In this document: one piece after another, positions 47,872 through 56,758 of the stretch
Numbering within the stretch: position 1 is the stretch's first letter
Layout of the letters: every line of letters starts with the position of its first letter
Source of the DNA: Lysobacterales bacterium
GTDB taxonomy: Bacteria; Pseudomonadota; Gammaproteobacteria; Xanthomonadales; SZUA-38
Reading direction: 5' to 3'
Length of the DNA: 64,000 nt
Assembly: GCA_028285525.1 (NCBI GenBank)
Contig: JANQOZ010000031.1
Location: 1-64,000, forward strand
Program-made: the position numbers and the translations under genes
The notes under the pieces: model-generated
What the model was told of the DNA's origin: nothing
The model's database searches: none
Seen by the model: only the letters and a program-made list of their open reading frames with translations

Positions 47872-49073
47872 TGCGGGTCCTGCACGTGATTCCGTCGATC
47901 GCCCCATGTCGCGGGGGGCCCAGCGCCGCCATGGCGCCGATGATCAGCGCGCTGCGCGATGCCGACGTGGACTCCGCGCTGCTGACCACTAACGACAATG
48001 GCCCGGATAACAGCGATATACCCTTGGGGGAGTGGTTTGACTTCCACGATGTGCCGGTGCTGGCGTTTCCGCGCAGCCTGAGGGGGGTGCGCTGGTTTGA
48101 CGAACACATCGTGGCGCCCGGTGCGCTTCGGTGGCTGCGACGGAACGGTCCGCAGTGGGATCTCGTGCACGTCCACGCGGTTTTTTCTTACCTGTCGACG
48201 CAGACCATGCGGTGGGCGCGATCGGTGTCCCGGCCCTATATCTGCCGTCCACTCGGTCAGCTTTGCCTCTGGTCGCTGGCGCAGAAGGCCACCCGCAAGA
48301 AGGTGTACCTGCGGCTGGTGGAAAAGGCCAATCTCGAGGCCGCCAGTCGAGTACATTTCACCTCACAGCAGGAGCAGCGCGAGTGTGAGCAAACCGGCTT
48401 GGCGGTCCGAGGCCTGGTGGTGCCGCACGGTATTGAGCTGCCTATCGGCCGCGCGTCAGAAACGATCCCGGAAAACGCCCGAAACGACGAAACGACCGAT
48501 GGCCGGAACGCCGGAAAGGGACTGGGTTCGATTCTCTTTCTCGGGCGACTGGATCGTAAAAAGGGCCTGGAGCGACTGATCACGGCCTTTGGTCAGGTTG
48601 TCGACACTCTGCCCGACGCGGTTCTGACCATTGCCGGCAGCGGGGACGATTCCTACGCCGCCGGTCTCCAATCGCTCGTCGATGAACTGGAGCTCACCGA
48701 GCGCGTTCGTTTTGCGGGCTGGGTGCAGGGCGCTGAGAAGCGCGCGCTGCTGGGGTCGGCCGACGTCTTTGTGCTGCCGTCTTTTTCGGAGAATTTTGGC
48801 GTCGCTGTGCTCGAGGCGCTGAGCTACGGCGTGCCGGTTATCGTCAGCGATGCCGTTGCCCTGGCGACCGAGGTAGCGCATGCCGGTGCGGGTCTCGTGG
48901 TGAGCGGTGACGCAGCCTCGCTTGCCGAGGGTCTGCGCAGCCTGCATCAGGATCTCGGGCTTAGGCGCCGCATGAGCGTTGCCGGTCTAAAGCTGGCGCG
49001 GGAGCGCTACAGCTGGCCCGGGGTGGCCAGCGAGCTCAAGAAGCATTATCAGCAGATCCTGGCAGCCGCATGA
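47871..49073 (+). CDS. Glycosyltransferase family 4
   Basis: The ATG at 47871 (stop-start overlap TGATG) is chosen over a GTG one codon earlier. The 400-residue protein has RVLHVIPSIAPCRGGPSAAMAPM at the N terminus and FLGRLDRKKGLERLITAFGQVVDTLPDA. PSFSENFGVAVLEALSYGVPVIVSD carries EX7E. It is of the WcaI/CapM-like type and adds a sugar to the repeat unit. Confidence 0.92.
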   Translation: MRVLHVIPSIAPCRGGPSAAMAPMISALRDADVDSALLTTNDNGPDNSDIPLGEWFDFHDVPVLAFPRSLRGVRWFDEHIVAPGALRWLRRNGPQWDLVHVHAVFSYLSTQTMRWARSVSRPYICRPLGQLCLWSLAQKATRKKVYLRLVEKANLEAASRVHFTSQQEQRECEQTGLAVRGLVVPHGIELPIGRASETIPENARNDETTDGRNAGKGLGSILFLGRLDRKKGLERLITAFGQVVDTLPDAVLTIAGSGDDSYAAGLQSLVDELELTERVRFAGWVQGAEKRALLGSADVFVLPSFSENFGVAVLEALSYGVPVIVSDAVALATEVAHAGAGLVVSGDAASLAEGLRSLHQDLGLRRRMSVAGLKLARERYSWPGVASELKKHYQQILAAA

Positions 49074-49855
49074 AGCTGAGTGACGTCACGCCGCTGCTGC
49101 TGACCTTCAACGAGGAAGCCAACCTGGACCGGACCCTCAGCGCCCTGACCTGGGCCAGCCGCATCGTGCTGGTCGACAGCGGCAGCAGTGACAGCACGCT
49201 CGACATTGCGCGTCGGTATCCGGCAGTGGAGATTTTGGAGCGCCCGTTCGACAACTTTGCCGCGCAGCGGAACTTCGGCTTGGAGGCTGTCGGTACGCCG
49301 TGGACCCTGTCGCTCGACGCGGATCATCGGGTCGATGCGACGCTGGCGGCCGAACTTGAGGCCCTGGAACACGGCGACAAGCTCGCGTTTGCCGCGCGCT
49401 TTCAGTTCTACGTCTGGGGCCAGCCGCTGCGCTGCGCCATCCTGCCGCCGCGGCCTGTCCTGCTGATGACGCAGCGCTGTCGCTACGAGGAGGACGGTCA
49501 CGCCGAGAAGCTGATGGTGCCCGGCGAGACCGGCATGCTTCGGTCCCGCGTTGCTCACGACGACCGCAAGCCGCTGTCCCGGTGGGTTGGCGCCCAGGAT
49601 CGCTACGCGCGCCAGGAGGCGGACAAGCTGGCCGGCGGGCAGCCGCTCAGTGCGGCGGATCGGATACGTAGACGCCCCTGGCTTGCGCCGCTGGCCGTGT
49701 TCTTTCACGTGCTCTTGCTTAAAGGGGGCGTGCTGGAGGGACGGCGCGGCTGGTTCTACGCCTATCAGCGACTGCTGGCGGAGCTGAACCTTGCGCTGCA
49801 CCAGCTCGATGATCGCGGGCAGACAGCGCTACGAGATCACACTCGTGACGGCTGA
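49070..49855 (+). CDS. Glycosyltransferase family 2, WaaE-like
   Basis: The 261-residue protein has VTPLLLTFNEEANLDRTLSALTWASRIVLVDSGSSDSTLDIA. NFAAQRNFGLEAVGTPWTLSLDADHRV and its DADHR metal site mark the WaaE/KdtX-type beta-glucosyltransferase family. The C terminus is hydrophobic and basic (LAPLAVFFHVLLLKGGVLEGRRGWFYAYQRLLAELNLALHQLD). Role in EPS or core-branch glycosylation cannot be separated here. Confidence 0.9.
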   Translation: MKLSDVTPLLLTFNEEANLDRTLSALTWASRIVLVDSGSSDSTLDIARRYPAVEILERPFDNFAAQRNFGLEAVGTPWTLSLDADHRVDATLAAELEALEHGDKLAFAARFQFYVWGQPLRCAILPPRPVLLMTQRCRYEEDGHAEKLMVPGETGMLRSRVAHDDRKPLSRWVGAQDRYARQEADKLAGGQPLSAADRIRRRPWLAPLAVFFHVLLLKGGVLEGRRGWFYAYQRLLAELNLALHQLDDRGQTALRDHTRDG

Positions 49856-50423
49856 CAAGGTCACCAAAAAGGTCCGCCTGGATCGATTCGATAACCGGGC
49901 TTTCGATCGCGGCCGCCCGCGCTGGGTTGAGGCGCTCTGGCTGCTGGCCGGCACGCTGCTGGCCTCCGCAGTGCCGGGTTCCGGCTGGCGCTGCGCGCTC
50001 CTGCGTGCGTTCGGCGCGAGCATCGGCCGCGGTGTCGTCATCAAGCCCCGGCTGCGGATCAAGTTTCCCTGGCGCCTCACCGTCGGCGACCACTCCTGGC
50101 TCGGCGAAGGTGTTTGGATCGACAACCTCGCGCCGGTTTCGATCGGCCGCCACTGCTGCGTCTCCCAGGGTGCCTTTTTGTGCACGGGCAGCCACAGCTC
50201 CCGGCTGTCCACCTTCGATCTGATGACGATGCCGGTCACGCTGGAGGAGCAGAGCTGGGTAGGCGCATTTTGTGTGGTGGCGCCCGGCTGTCGGTTGGGG
50301 GAGGGCGCCGTGCTGAACCTGGGCTCGGTGCTGCTCGCCGATGCTGAACCCTGGACGCGCTATCGGGGTAATCCGGCGGAGGCCTGCGGTCCGCGCCGAG
50401 TGGATTCTGAGGTGTCGGACTGA
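49845..50423 (+). CDS. WcaF-like hexapeptide-repeat acyltransferase
   Basis: The GTG at 49845 overlaps the previous gene by 11 bases. The 192-residue protein has LRAFGASIGRGVVIKPRLRIKFPWRLTVGDHSWLGEGVWIDNLAPVSIGRHCCVSQGAFLCTGSHS, the left-handed beta-helix repeat with the catalytic His in TGSHS. Typically it O-acetylates a sugar of the polymer using acetyl-CoA, as WcaF does in colanic acid. Its last 64 bases overlap the convergent glycosyltransferase gene. Confidence 0.9.
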   Translation: MTADKVTKKVRLDRFDNRAFDRGRPRWVEALWLLAGTLLASAVPGSGWRCALLRAFGASIGRGVVIKPRLRIKFPWRLTVGDHSWLGEGVWIDNLAPVSIGRHCCVSQGAFLCTGSHSSRLSTFDLMTMPVTLEEQSWVGAFCVVAPGCRLGEGAVLNLGSVLLADAEPWTRYRGNPAEACGPRRVDSEVSD

Positions 50424-51673
50424 GCATCCGGGTCCAAGACGTGCTGCAAAAAAGACGACAGCGCCGAGGCCTGGCGGTCGGCTTCGAAGGGATAGTCGGT
50501 CAGTTCCACCGAGTCGGCGGGAAGCCCCTCGAGCCAGCGGTTGATCGCTTTCGACGCTGCGGCCGAACCACAGTCCACCAGAGTCAGGTGGGGCGCCAGT
50601 CCCTGCCAGAGCTTCTGCGCCACGCTGCCCTCATGAACCAGCGCCAGCACCGGCGGTCCGGCGAGCACGCAGTTGTGGATCTTCGAGGCGTTGTACGAAG
50701 AATCGCTGGAGGTCAGCACAACGACGCCGTGGCTGTCGCTCAGGCAGCGCAGCGCTTCGAAGTAGTCCACTCGAGCCGGGTACTCGCTGAGCGATCCGGC
50801 CAGCCCGGCGGCTTCGGCGAGGGGCAGCAGCGACGGCTGCTGACGCCCGGCCGGGGCGTAGGAGGTTCCAATCAGGTGCAGGTGGAACGGCCGCGCATTG
50901 TCTTTCAAAGCCTGGAGCAGCGGCCGCAGCGAAGGCCACAGGTCTTCGCCGCCGCGACCCACGTGCACCAGCTGGAGCTGATCGCTGCTTCGACCAAAAA
51001 ACGTCTGGCGGCTGCTCTCGCCGGCCGCACAGCGGAAGTCGCCGGCGGCCGCGCCGAACGGCAAGGTGAGAAACGGTTTGCCCGCCAGGGTTGGGTAGCG
51101 CGCCTTGAGCCGGCTTTCGTAGTCCGGCGAGACACAGACGATGCCGGCGGCAGCGTCGGTGACGGCCGGTTCCCAGCGTTGCGCCTGGGCCATCGCCAGA
51201 CCGTAGCGAAGCGGCCCGCCTGGCGGGCTGACGCCATCCGGCAGCTCCTGCAGCCACGGGTCCTGAAGGTCGATTACAAAATCGACGCCAAAGCGCTGTC
51301 GCCAACGCACGCCCAGCGGCAGCAGGCCGAACGCGGTGGTGGAAAACAGTACGCCGGCGTAGTTCCCGCGGCCCAGAAGCTCGTCTCCTCGACGCTGGAC
51401 AAAACGTCTGGCGTTCCGACTGGTTGTGCTGGCGCCGACAAGCCGGCCGAGGACGGTAGGACGACAGGGGACGCGATGAATCACCAGGCCTTGGGGCAGG
51501 GTTTCTTCGAGGCCGGGAGACTGATTGATCGGCAGGTCGTTCGGTTCGCAGCAAAGGATGTCGAGCTGCCACCCCCGGCTCATAAGCCCGGCGGCACAGA
51601 TACGTATCCGGTGACCGTCCGCAGCGTTGGTGGGCGGAAAGTGAGGGCAGATGATCAGCAGCCTTTGGGACAT
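50360..51673 (-). CDS. Glycosyltransferase of the GT-B type on the opposite strand to the EPS operon
   Basis: The 437-residue protein begins RLLIICPHFPPTNAADGHRIR, with GVDFVIDLQDPWLQELPDGVSPPGGP in the N-terminal domain. The donor domain has QLVHVGRGGEDLWPSLRPLLQALK, and a variant C-terminal site SSDSSYNASKIHNCVLAGPPVLALVHEG without EX7E. It is the only gene in 33843-60552 on the minus strand, overlapping the acyltransferase 3' end by 64 bases and facing the next GT4 across 29 bases. No clear ribosome site or promoter was seen. Confidence 0.85.
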   Translation of the reverse strand: MSQRLLIICPHFPPTNAADGHRIRICAAGLMSRGWQLDILCCEPNDLPINQSPGLEETLPQGLVIHRVPCRPTVLGRLVGASTTSRNARRFVQRRGDELLGRGNYAGVLFSTTAFGLLPLGVRWRQRFGVDFVIDLQDPWLQELPDGVSPPGGPLRYGLAMAQAQRWEPAVTDAAAGIVCVSPDYESRLKARYPTLAGKPFLTLPFGAAAGDFRCAAGESSRQTFFGRSSDQLQLVHVGRGGEDLWPSLRPLLQALKDNARPFHLHLIGTSYAPAGRQQPSLLPLAEAAGLAGSLSEYPARVDYFEALRCLSDSHGVVVLTSSDSSYNASKIHNCVLAGPPVLALVHEGSVAQKLWQGLAPHLTLVDCGSAAASKAINRWLEGLPADSVELTDYPFEADRQASALSSFLQHVLDPDAQSDTSESTRRGPQASAGLPR

Positions 51674-51702
51674 GACTTAAGAATACGGAGCAAAGCGCCG
51701 AT

Positions 51703-52944
51703 TTGAAACGCATTGTGTTTATCAATCGCTACTACCAGCCCGATCAGTCGGCGACTGCGCGCGTGCTGACCGCGCTGGCTGTTGGTCTCGCGGGGCGCGG
51801 CTATCCGGTGCATGTTCTGACCAGCGATCAGCGCTACGAAGATCCGACCGCGAGGCTGCCGGCGCGGGAGACGCTCGATGGAGTGACAGTGCATCGACTG
51901 GCCACCAGCCGTTTCGGACGCCGCGGTCTGGCCGGTCGGTCAGCCGACTACCTCGCGTTTATCGCCGCTGCGAGCTGGTGGGTGTTGAAACGCGTCAGGC
52001 GGGGTGAGCTGGTCATCTGCAAAACCGATCCGCCAATGATGTCTGCATTTCTGTGGCCCGTGGTGGCGATCCGCCGGGCGGTGCTCGTGAACTGGCTGCA
52101 GGATCTGTTTCCCGAGGTGGCCGTGGAGCTCGGGGTGTTAGGTCGCCGCGCTGCCGCTGTGCCGAGGGCGCTGAGAAATCTCGGGCTGAAGCGGGCCAAG
52201 CTGAACGTGGTTATCGGGCGCCTTATGGCCCGGCGAGTTGCGGCGCTGGGCGTGGAAGAATCCCGACAGCGCCTGATCGAAAACAGCTGCCATGTCGCCC
52301 AGCTCAACGATCATGACGGCGGCCGTGAACAGCGCCGGCGCTGGGGAATCGATGACAGCGCGTTTGTGGTCATGTATGCCGGCAACCTGGGGCGGGCTCA
52401 CCCCTACGAGTGGATTGCGCGATGTATGGAGGAGCTGGCGAATCGTCCCGGCCTTCAGTTTGTCATGGTCGGCGGGGGTGCCGGGATGGAGCGATTGCGG
52501 CAGCGCAGCAAAGGTCTGGCGAACTGTCGATTCCTGCCGTATCAGCCGGAGTCCACCCTGGCGGAGTGCCTTGCCGCCGCGGACGTGCATCTCGTTGCAT
52601 TAAGGCCGGAGCTCGAAGGCCTGATCGTTCCAAGCAAGTTTTATCCCGTGGCTGCCGTGGGGCGGCCGGCGGTTTACGTGGGCAGTGAAACCGGGGACAT
52701 CGTCGGCTACCTGCGCCGGCACCGCTGCGGCTGCGTCGCAGGATCGGGCGACGAGCTGACGCAGGTGCTGCGCCGGCTGATCGGCGACAGGGCGCTGGTC
52801 AACGACATGGGACGGCGCGCGGGTCGCCTGGCGCGGGCACAGTTCAGCCTCAGCCGCAGTCAGACTCGCTGGGAAGCGCTGCTCAATGATCTGGGCTTTC
52901 GCCCGGACGCAACGGACACAATGGAGATGGTCTATGAACCCTGA
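51703..52944 (+). CDS. Glycosyltransferase family 4, WbuB-like
   Basis: The 413-residue protein starts at TTG with KRIVFINRYYQPDQSATARVLTALA, the typical N terminus of WbuB/ FnlC-locus transferases. A membrane-associated loop AVLVNWLQDLFPEVAVELGVLG and the donor motif RPELEGLIVPSKFYPVAAVGRPAVYVG follow. The close pairing with a WecA-like gene, overlapping by 11 bases, suggests it adds the second sugar to the lipid-linked primer. Confidence 0.9.
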   Translation: MKRIVFINRYYQPDQSATARVLTALAVGLAGRGYPVHVLTSDQRYEDPTARLPARETLDGVTVHRLATSRFGRRGLAGRSADYLAFIAAASWWVLKRVRRGELVICKTDPPMMSAFLWPVVAIRRAVLVNWLQDLFPEVAVELGVLGRRAAAVPRALRNLGLKRAKLNVVIGRLMARRVAALGVEESRQRLIENSCHVAQLNDHDGGREQRRRWGIDDSAFVVMYAGNLGRAHPYEWIARCMEELANRPGLQFVMVGGGAGMERLRQRSKGLANCRFLPYQPESTLAECLAAADVHLVALRPELEGLIVPSKFYPVAAVGRPAVYVGSETGDIVGYLRRHRCGCVAGSGDELTQVLRRLIGDRALVNDMGRRAGRLARAQFSLSRSQTRWEALLNDLGFRPDATDTMEMVYEP

Positions 52945-53998
52945 ACTGCTGGCCGCCATGGTCTCCGCCTTGAGCTGCGCGCTGCTGCTGAAGGGGTTTG
53001 TGCCGGTCGCTGCTCGTATCGGTCTGGTCGATCAGCCACACCGCCGAAAAATTCACGGTGCGGCAACGCCGCTGGTCGGCGGCCTGGCGGTTTTCGGCGG
53101 GTGCGTATTTGGTCTTCTTGCGGTGCCGGTCGGGCTCGGTGAATACCGGATTCTGTTCGGCGCCGGCGCTGCGCTGCTGCTCGTCGGGTTGCTGGATGAC
53201 TTTCGCGAGCTGTCCGCTCGCTCTCGGTTTGCCACCCAGATACTGGCCGCGCTGGCGATGGTGATGGCAGGCGGTGTCGAGCTGATCTCGTTTGGTCAAC
53301 TGCTCGACAGCCGGGAACTGATGCTCGGGGCCCTGGCGCTGCCGATTACCGTGTTCTGCACGGTTGGCGTCATCAATTCAATCAACATGGCGGATGGTGT
53401 TGACGGCCTGGCCGGCGGCCTCGTGAGCGTTGCGCTGCTCAGCCTGGCGATCGCGGTCCTGGCGGCAGGCAAGACGGACTCGCTGCCGCTGTTTGCGGCG
53501 ATCCTGCCGGCGGTGATCGTGTTCCTGCTGGCCAACTTTCGACCGGGCCGCCCGGCGGCCGTCTTCCTGGGAGATGCGGGAACGCTGTGGCTGGGATTCC
53601 TCCTCGCCTGGCTGCTGATCGACCTGTCCCAGGGTTCAGCTGCGGTGATAGACCCGGTGACCGCGCTTTGGCTGCTGGCGGTTCCGCTGCTGGACACGGT
53701 GTATGTTTTGATCGAACGTCCCCGGCGCGGTGAGTCACCGTTCAGCGCCGGCCAGGACCACCTCCACCACCTGTTTCTCCGGGCCGGGTTTTCGCGCCGG
53801 GCCAGCGTGCTGTGGCTGTGGCTGCTCGCCGCAACCTGTGCCGCTGGAGGGCTGCTCAGCCAGTGGCTGGCGGTCCCGCAGTGGTGGCGGTTCTACGCCT
53901 TTTTGCTGCTGGCGGGCGTCTACCATGCCGCAGTGTCCCGGGCCTGGCGTCGGCGCCGCTGGCTGGGCCGAGACGTGAGCGACGTGCCCGCTGTCTGA
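52934..53998 (+). CDS. WecA-like undecaprenyl-phosphate sugar-1-phosphate transferase
   Basis: The ATG at 52934 is taken because the longer frame adds a non-family N terminus. The 354-residue multi-spanning protein has RKIHGAATPLVGGLAVFGG, the Asp-rich LLVGLLDDFRELSAR, NSINMADGVDGLAGG and FLGDAGTLWLGF. The cytosolic DHLHHLFLRAGFS His motif is also present. These are the polyprenyl-phosphate N-acetylhexosamine-1-phosphate transferase signatures. It should start EPS repeat-unit assembly by loading a HexNAc-1-P onto undecaprenyl phosphate. Confidence 0.93.
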   Translation: MNPELLAAMVSALSCALLLKGFVPVAARIGLVDQPHRRKIHGAATPLVGGLAVFGGCVFGLLAVPVGLGEYRILFGAGAALLLVGLLDDFRELSARSRFATQILAALAMVMAGGVELISFGQLLDSRELMLGALALPITVFCTVGVINSINMADGVDGLAGGLVSVALLSLAIAVLAAGKTDSLPLFAAILPAVIVFLLANFRPGRPAAVFLGDAGTLWLGFLLAWLLIDLSQGSAAVIDPVTALWLLAVPLLDTVYVLIERPRRGESPFSAGQDHLHHLFLRAGFSRRASVLWLWLLAATCAAGGLLSQWLAVPQWWRFYAFLLLAGVYHAAVSRAWRRRRWLGRDVSDVPAV

Positions 53999-54005
53999 AG
54001 CGCGT

Positions 54006-55358
54006 TTGACCGTTGACAGGGCTCTCTTCGGAGCCCTGCTGTGCCTGGTGTTCACGCTGCCGCTGCTGTGGGGCGGTAACCGCAATCCGGTGTGGCTGGC
54101 CTACGCGTCGCTGACGTTTCTGCTGCTGACCGTAGCGGCGCTGACGGTCTCACAGGAACAGTGGCAGCGGTGCTGGCAGCGTTACCGTAACGCTCTGATC
54201 ATGCTGGCCGCCTGGCTGGCCTTCAACGTTCTGCAGCTGATCCCGTGGCCCGGCGTCGGTGCCATTTCGCGCGACGTGTTCGCCTCAGCGCTGACGACCG
54301 TCCAGTCGTGCTTTTATGCCGGGCTCTTCCTGCTGGCGGCGCTGCTGCTGACGCGCCCCGGCCGGCTTCGCTGGCTCGCTCTCACGATGCTGCTGGCCGG
54401 CTTTGCGCAGGCGATGTTCGGCTCGCTGATGACCTTGAGCGACGTCGAGTGGCTGCTGCTCGAACCCAAAACCTACGGTATTGGCTACGCCACCGGAACC
54501 TTTGTCAATCGCAATCACTTTGCGGGCCTTCTCGTGACCTGCCTGGCGCTCGGCGTGGGCCTGCTGCTGGGACATACCGGCCCCCGCGGCGGTGGCGAAG
54601 GACTGTCCCGTCGGGCGCGAGACCTGCTGCGCTGGATGCTGGGGCCGGCCATGCGTCTGCGCCTGATGCTGGTTGTGATGGTGATCGGTCTGGTGCTGAG
54701 CCGATCGCGTATGGGTAACAGCGCCTTCTTCGCCACGCTGCTGGTGACGGCGCTGCTGGCGCTCATCGTCATGCGCCCGCTGCCCAGGAAGGTTCTGGTG
54801 CTGCTCAGCACGCTCCTGATCATCGACATTGCCCTGGTGGGGACGTGGTTTGGTTTCGAACAGGTTGTTGACCGCCTGCAGGGTACGGGTCAATACAACG
54901 AGATTGCACGCGTCAGCGCCGACAGCGATCGCCTCAACATTTCTGCCGAAACCTGGCGAGCCGCCAAAGACTTTCTGTGGCTGGGCTCGGGGGGCGGCAC
55001 GTTCGAGCAGCTTTTCCCGGCATACCGGCCTGTCGATCTGCGGAAATTTTTCGACCACGCTCACAATGACTACCTGGAATTTCTGCTCGAATACGGCGTT
55101 GTCGGACTGGTGCCGCTGGTCGGCTGGATCGTTGGGGCCCTGCTGTCAGCGTTCCGTGCCATGAGGCAGCGTCGCAACGTGCTCATGAAGGGCCTGAGTT
55201 TTTCGGTGCTGATGGCCATGCTGGCTTGCGCCATGCAGGCGACAGTGGACTTCAACCTGCGAATCCCGGCCTGTGCCGCTTACCTGACGCTGGTCCTGGC
55301 GTTGGGCTATGCGGCCGAGCGCGTTCCGACCATGTCGGGAAAAACTGTTAAAATTTAA
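54006..55358 (+). CDS. O-antigen ligase/polymerase family membrane protein
   Basis: The 450-residue protein begins at TTG and has ten or more hydrophobic segments. GIGYATGTFVNRNHFAGLLVTCLALGVGLLL is the family signature (the ...NRNHFAG... region). The large periplasmic loop has RLNISAETWRAAKDFLWLGSGGGTFEQLFPAYRP and FFDHAHNDYLEFLLEYGVVG, with the conserved His-Asn-Asp-Tyr. It either ligates polymer to lipid A core or polymerises repeat units; with a second Wzy-like gene in the locus, ligase is one possibility. Confidence 0.88.
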   Translation: MTVDRALFGALLCLVFTLPLLWGGNRNPVWLAYASLTFLLLTVAALTVSQEQWQRCWQRYRNALIMLAAWLAFNVLQLIPWPGVGAISRDVFASALTTVQSCFYAGLFLLAALLLTRPGRLRWLALTMLLAGFAQAMFGSLMTLSDVEWLLLEPKTYGIGYATGTFVNRNHFAGLLVTCLALGVGLLLGHTGPRGGGEGLSRRARDLLRWMLGPAMRLRLMLVVMVIGLVLSRSRMGNSAFFATLLVTALLALIVMRPLPRKVLVLLSTLLIIDIALVGTWFGFEQVVDRLQGTGQYNEIARVSADSDRLNISAETWRAAKDFLWLGSGGGTFEQLFPAYRPVDLRKFFDHAHNDYLEFLLEYGVVGLVPLVGWIVGALLSAFRAMRQRRNVLMKGLSFSVLMAMLACAMQATVDFNLRIPACAAYLTLVLALGYAAERVPTMSGKTVKI

Positions 55359-55440
55359 TAATCTACTGCGGCTTTTTCGATTTTCACTTAGAATTATCTG
55401 CGACCGGCAGCGAGCCGGTGCGGCGAGGGCTGAGGACAAC

Positions 55441-56625
55441 TTGAAAACCGGTTATTGCGCTAGAGCCGCTGCGATGTCCGCGTTGGCCCTGCTGCTGCTA
55501 TCGTCCCTCGCCTGGAGTCAGGAGGCGGCGGTGCCGCTCGGCCCGTGGGATCTGTATCCGACGATCGGAATTGCCGTCGGCTACGACGACAACCTGGCCC
55601 TGAGTGCCGATGCGCCGCAGGAGTCTGAGTACGTCCTGCTGCAGCCGGCGCTGCGACTGGAGACCTCAACCCGCCGGAGCGATATCCGCCTGCAGGCTGA
55701 GCTGGACCGCGGCGAGTTTTCGGGCTCTCAGTTTGATGACTATGAGGATTTCGAGCTTTCGGCACGCTGGCAGTACAACCCGAGCGTCCGGTCGGCGCTG
55801 CTGCTTGCCGCGGCCACCGGCCGTAGACACGATCGTCGGGGGGAAGGTCTGCGGGAGAATTTCGACCAGACGCTGGAGCGCGATGTCGACCAGTACGACC
55901 TGGACAGCTTCAACGGCAGGTACACCTACGGCGCGCAGGGTGCGCGCGGGCAGCTGGCGGTTTTTGTCGAAGCACGGGACAAAACCTACCGCAACAATCG
56001 CGATTTCACGGGTGTCGGAGACTTTCGGCTGTTTCTCGCCGGGGCTGAATTCGGCTGGCGGGCCGCGCCGCGGACAACGGTGATCGCCCGGGTCACGCAG
56101 GCGGACGTCGACTACGATCAGGCCAATCTGGATAGCGACGAGCAGACGGTTGCGGTTGGTGTAGCCTGGGAAGCCGGGTCCAAAACGGACGGGCAGGTGC
56201 TGGTCGGGCAGCTTGATCGGGAGTTTGACGACCCGGAGCTTCCCGGCTTCGACGGAACCTTCTGGGAGCTCCAGGCCTCCTGGCGCCCCAAGGAGCGCAC
56301 GGAGTTCAGCGTGGTCAGTAGGCGCTCGACCGACGAAGCGTTCGGTGGCGCGAATCTTCTCATCCGGCGGGAATCCAGTTTCGCCTGGCGCCACAACTGG
56401 CGACCGCGATTCGTGACGTCCCTGGACGTTGCCGTGTCGACGGAGGATTTCAGGCCCCAGGGACGTGACGACGATATCGTCCGCATCGGCCTCAGCGCGG
56501 ACTACCAGTTCAGGCGGTGGATGCTGATGGGGGCGGGGCTGCGGCGGGTCGAACGGCAGTCGACGGTGGACCGGTTCGACTACACGCGCAACGAGCTGCT
56601 CCTGACCGTGCAGCTCAGTTTGTAA
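55441..56625 (+). CDS. Outer-membrane beta-barrel protein of the EPS locus (EpsL-like)
   Basis: The start is placed at TTG 55441, with GAGGA four bases upstream, as this gives a good signal peptide (KTGYCARAAAMSALALLLLSSLAWSQ); an ATG at 55474 is the alternative. The 394-residue protein shows regular alternating strands (RRSDIRLQAELDRGEF, FELSARWQYNP, TFWELQASWRP) and ends in an aromatic-hydrophobic strand NELLLTVQLSL, typical of outer-membrane barrels. Its size and place match EpsL-type proteins of exopolysaccharide operons. It may form or assist the export channel. Confidence 0.82.
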   Translation: MKTGYCARAAAMSALALLLLSSLAWSQEAAVPLGPWDLYPTIGIAVGYDDNLALSADAPQESEYVLLQPALRLETSTRRSDIRLQAELDRGEFSGSQFDDYEDFELSARWQYNPSVRSALLLAAATGRRHDRRGEGLRENFDQTLERDVDQYDLDSFNGRYTYGAQGARGQLAVFVEARDKTYRNNRDFTGVGDFRLFLAGAEFGWRAAPRTTVIARVTQADVDYDQANLDSDEQTVAVGVAWEAGSKTDGQVLVGQLDREFDDPELPGFDGTFWELQASWRPKERTEFSVVSRRSTDEAFGGANLLIRRESSFAWRHNWRPRFVTSLDVAVSTEDFRPQGRDDDIVRIGLSADYQFRRWMLMGAGLRRVERQSTVDRFDYTRNELLLTVQLSL

Positions 56626-56758
56626 ACAATTGCTTAACTGACGAGAGGAAAGCGGTTCTTCGGGGTCATAACAGGCACGATTCAGGCATCGGTGGATGCG
56701 GCTCAAGCTGCGCTAACGTATTGACGATAATGGAACATTGGCCCGAGAGGATGCTGGC

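Noticed and set aside
56739-56754. Sigma-54-like sequence TTGGCCCG...TGCT before the Wza-like gene
   Set aside because: The GG and GC elements are 11 bases apart, not 10, and the sequence overlaps the ribosome-binding site only a few bases before the start codon.
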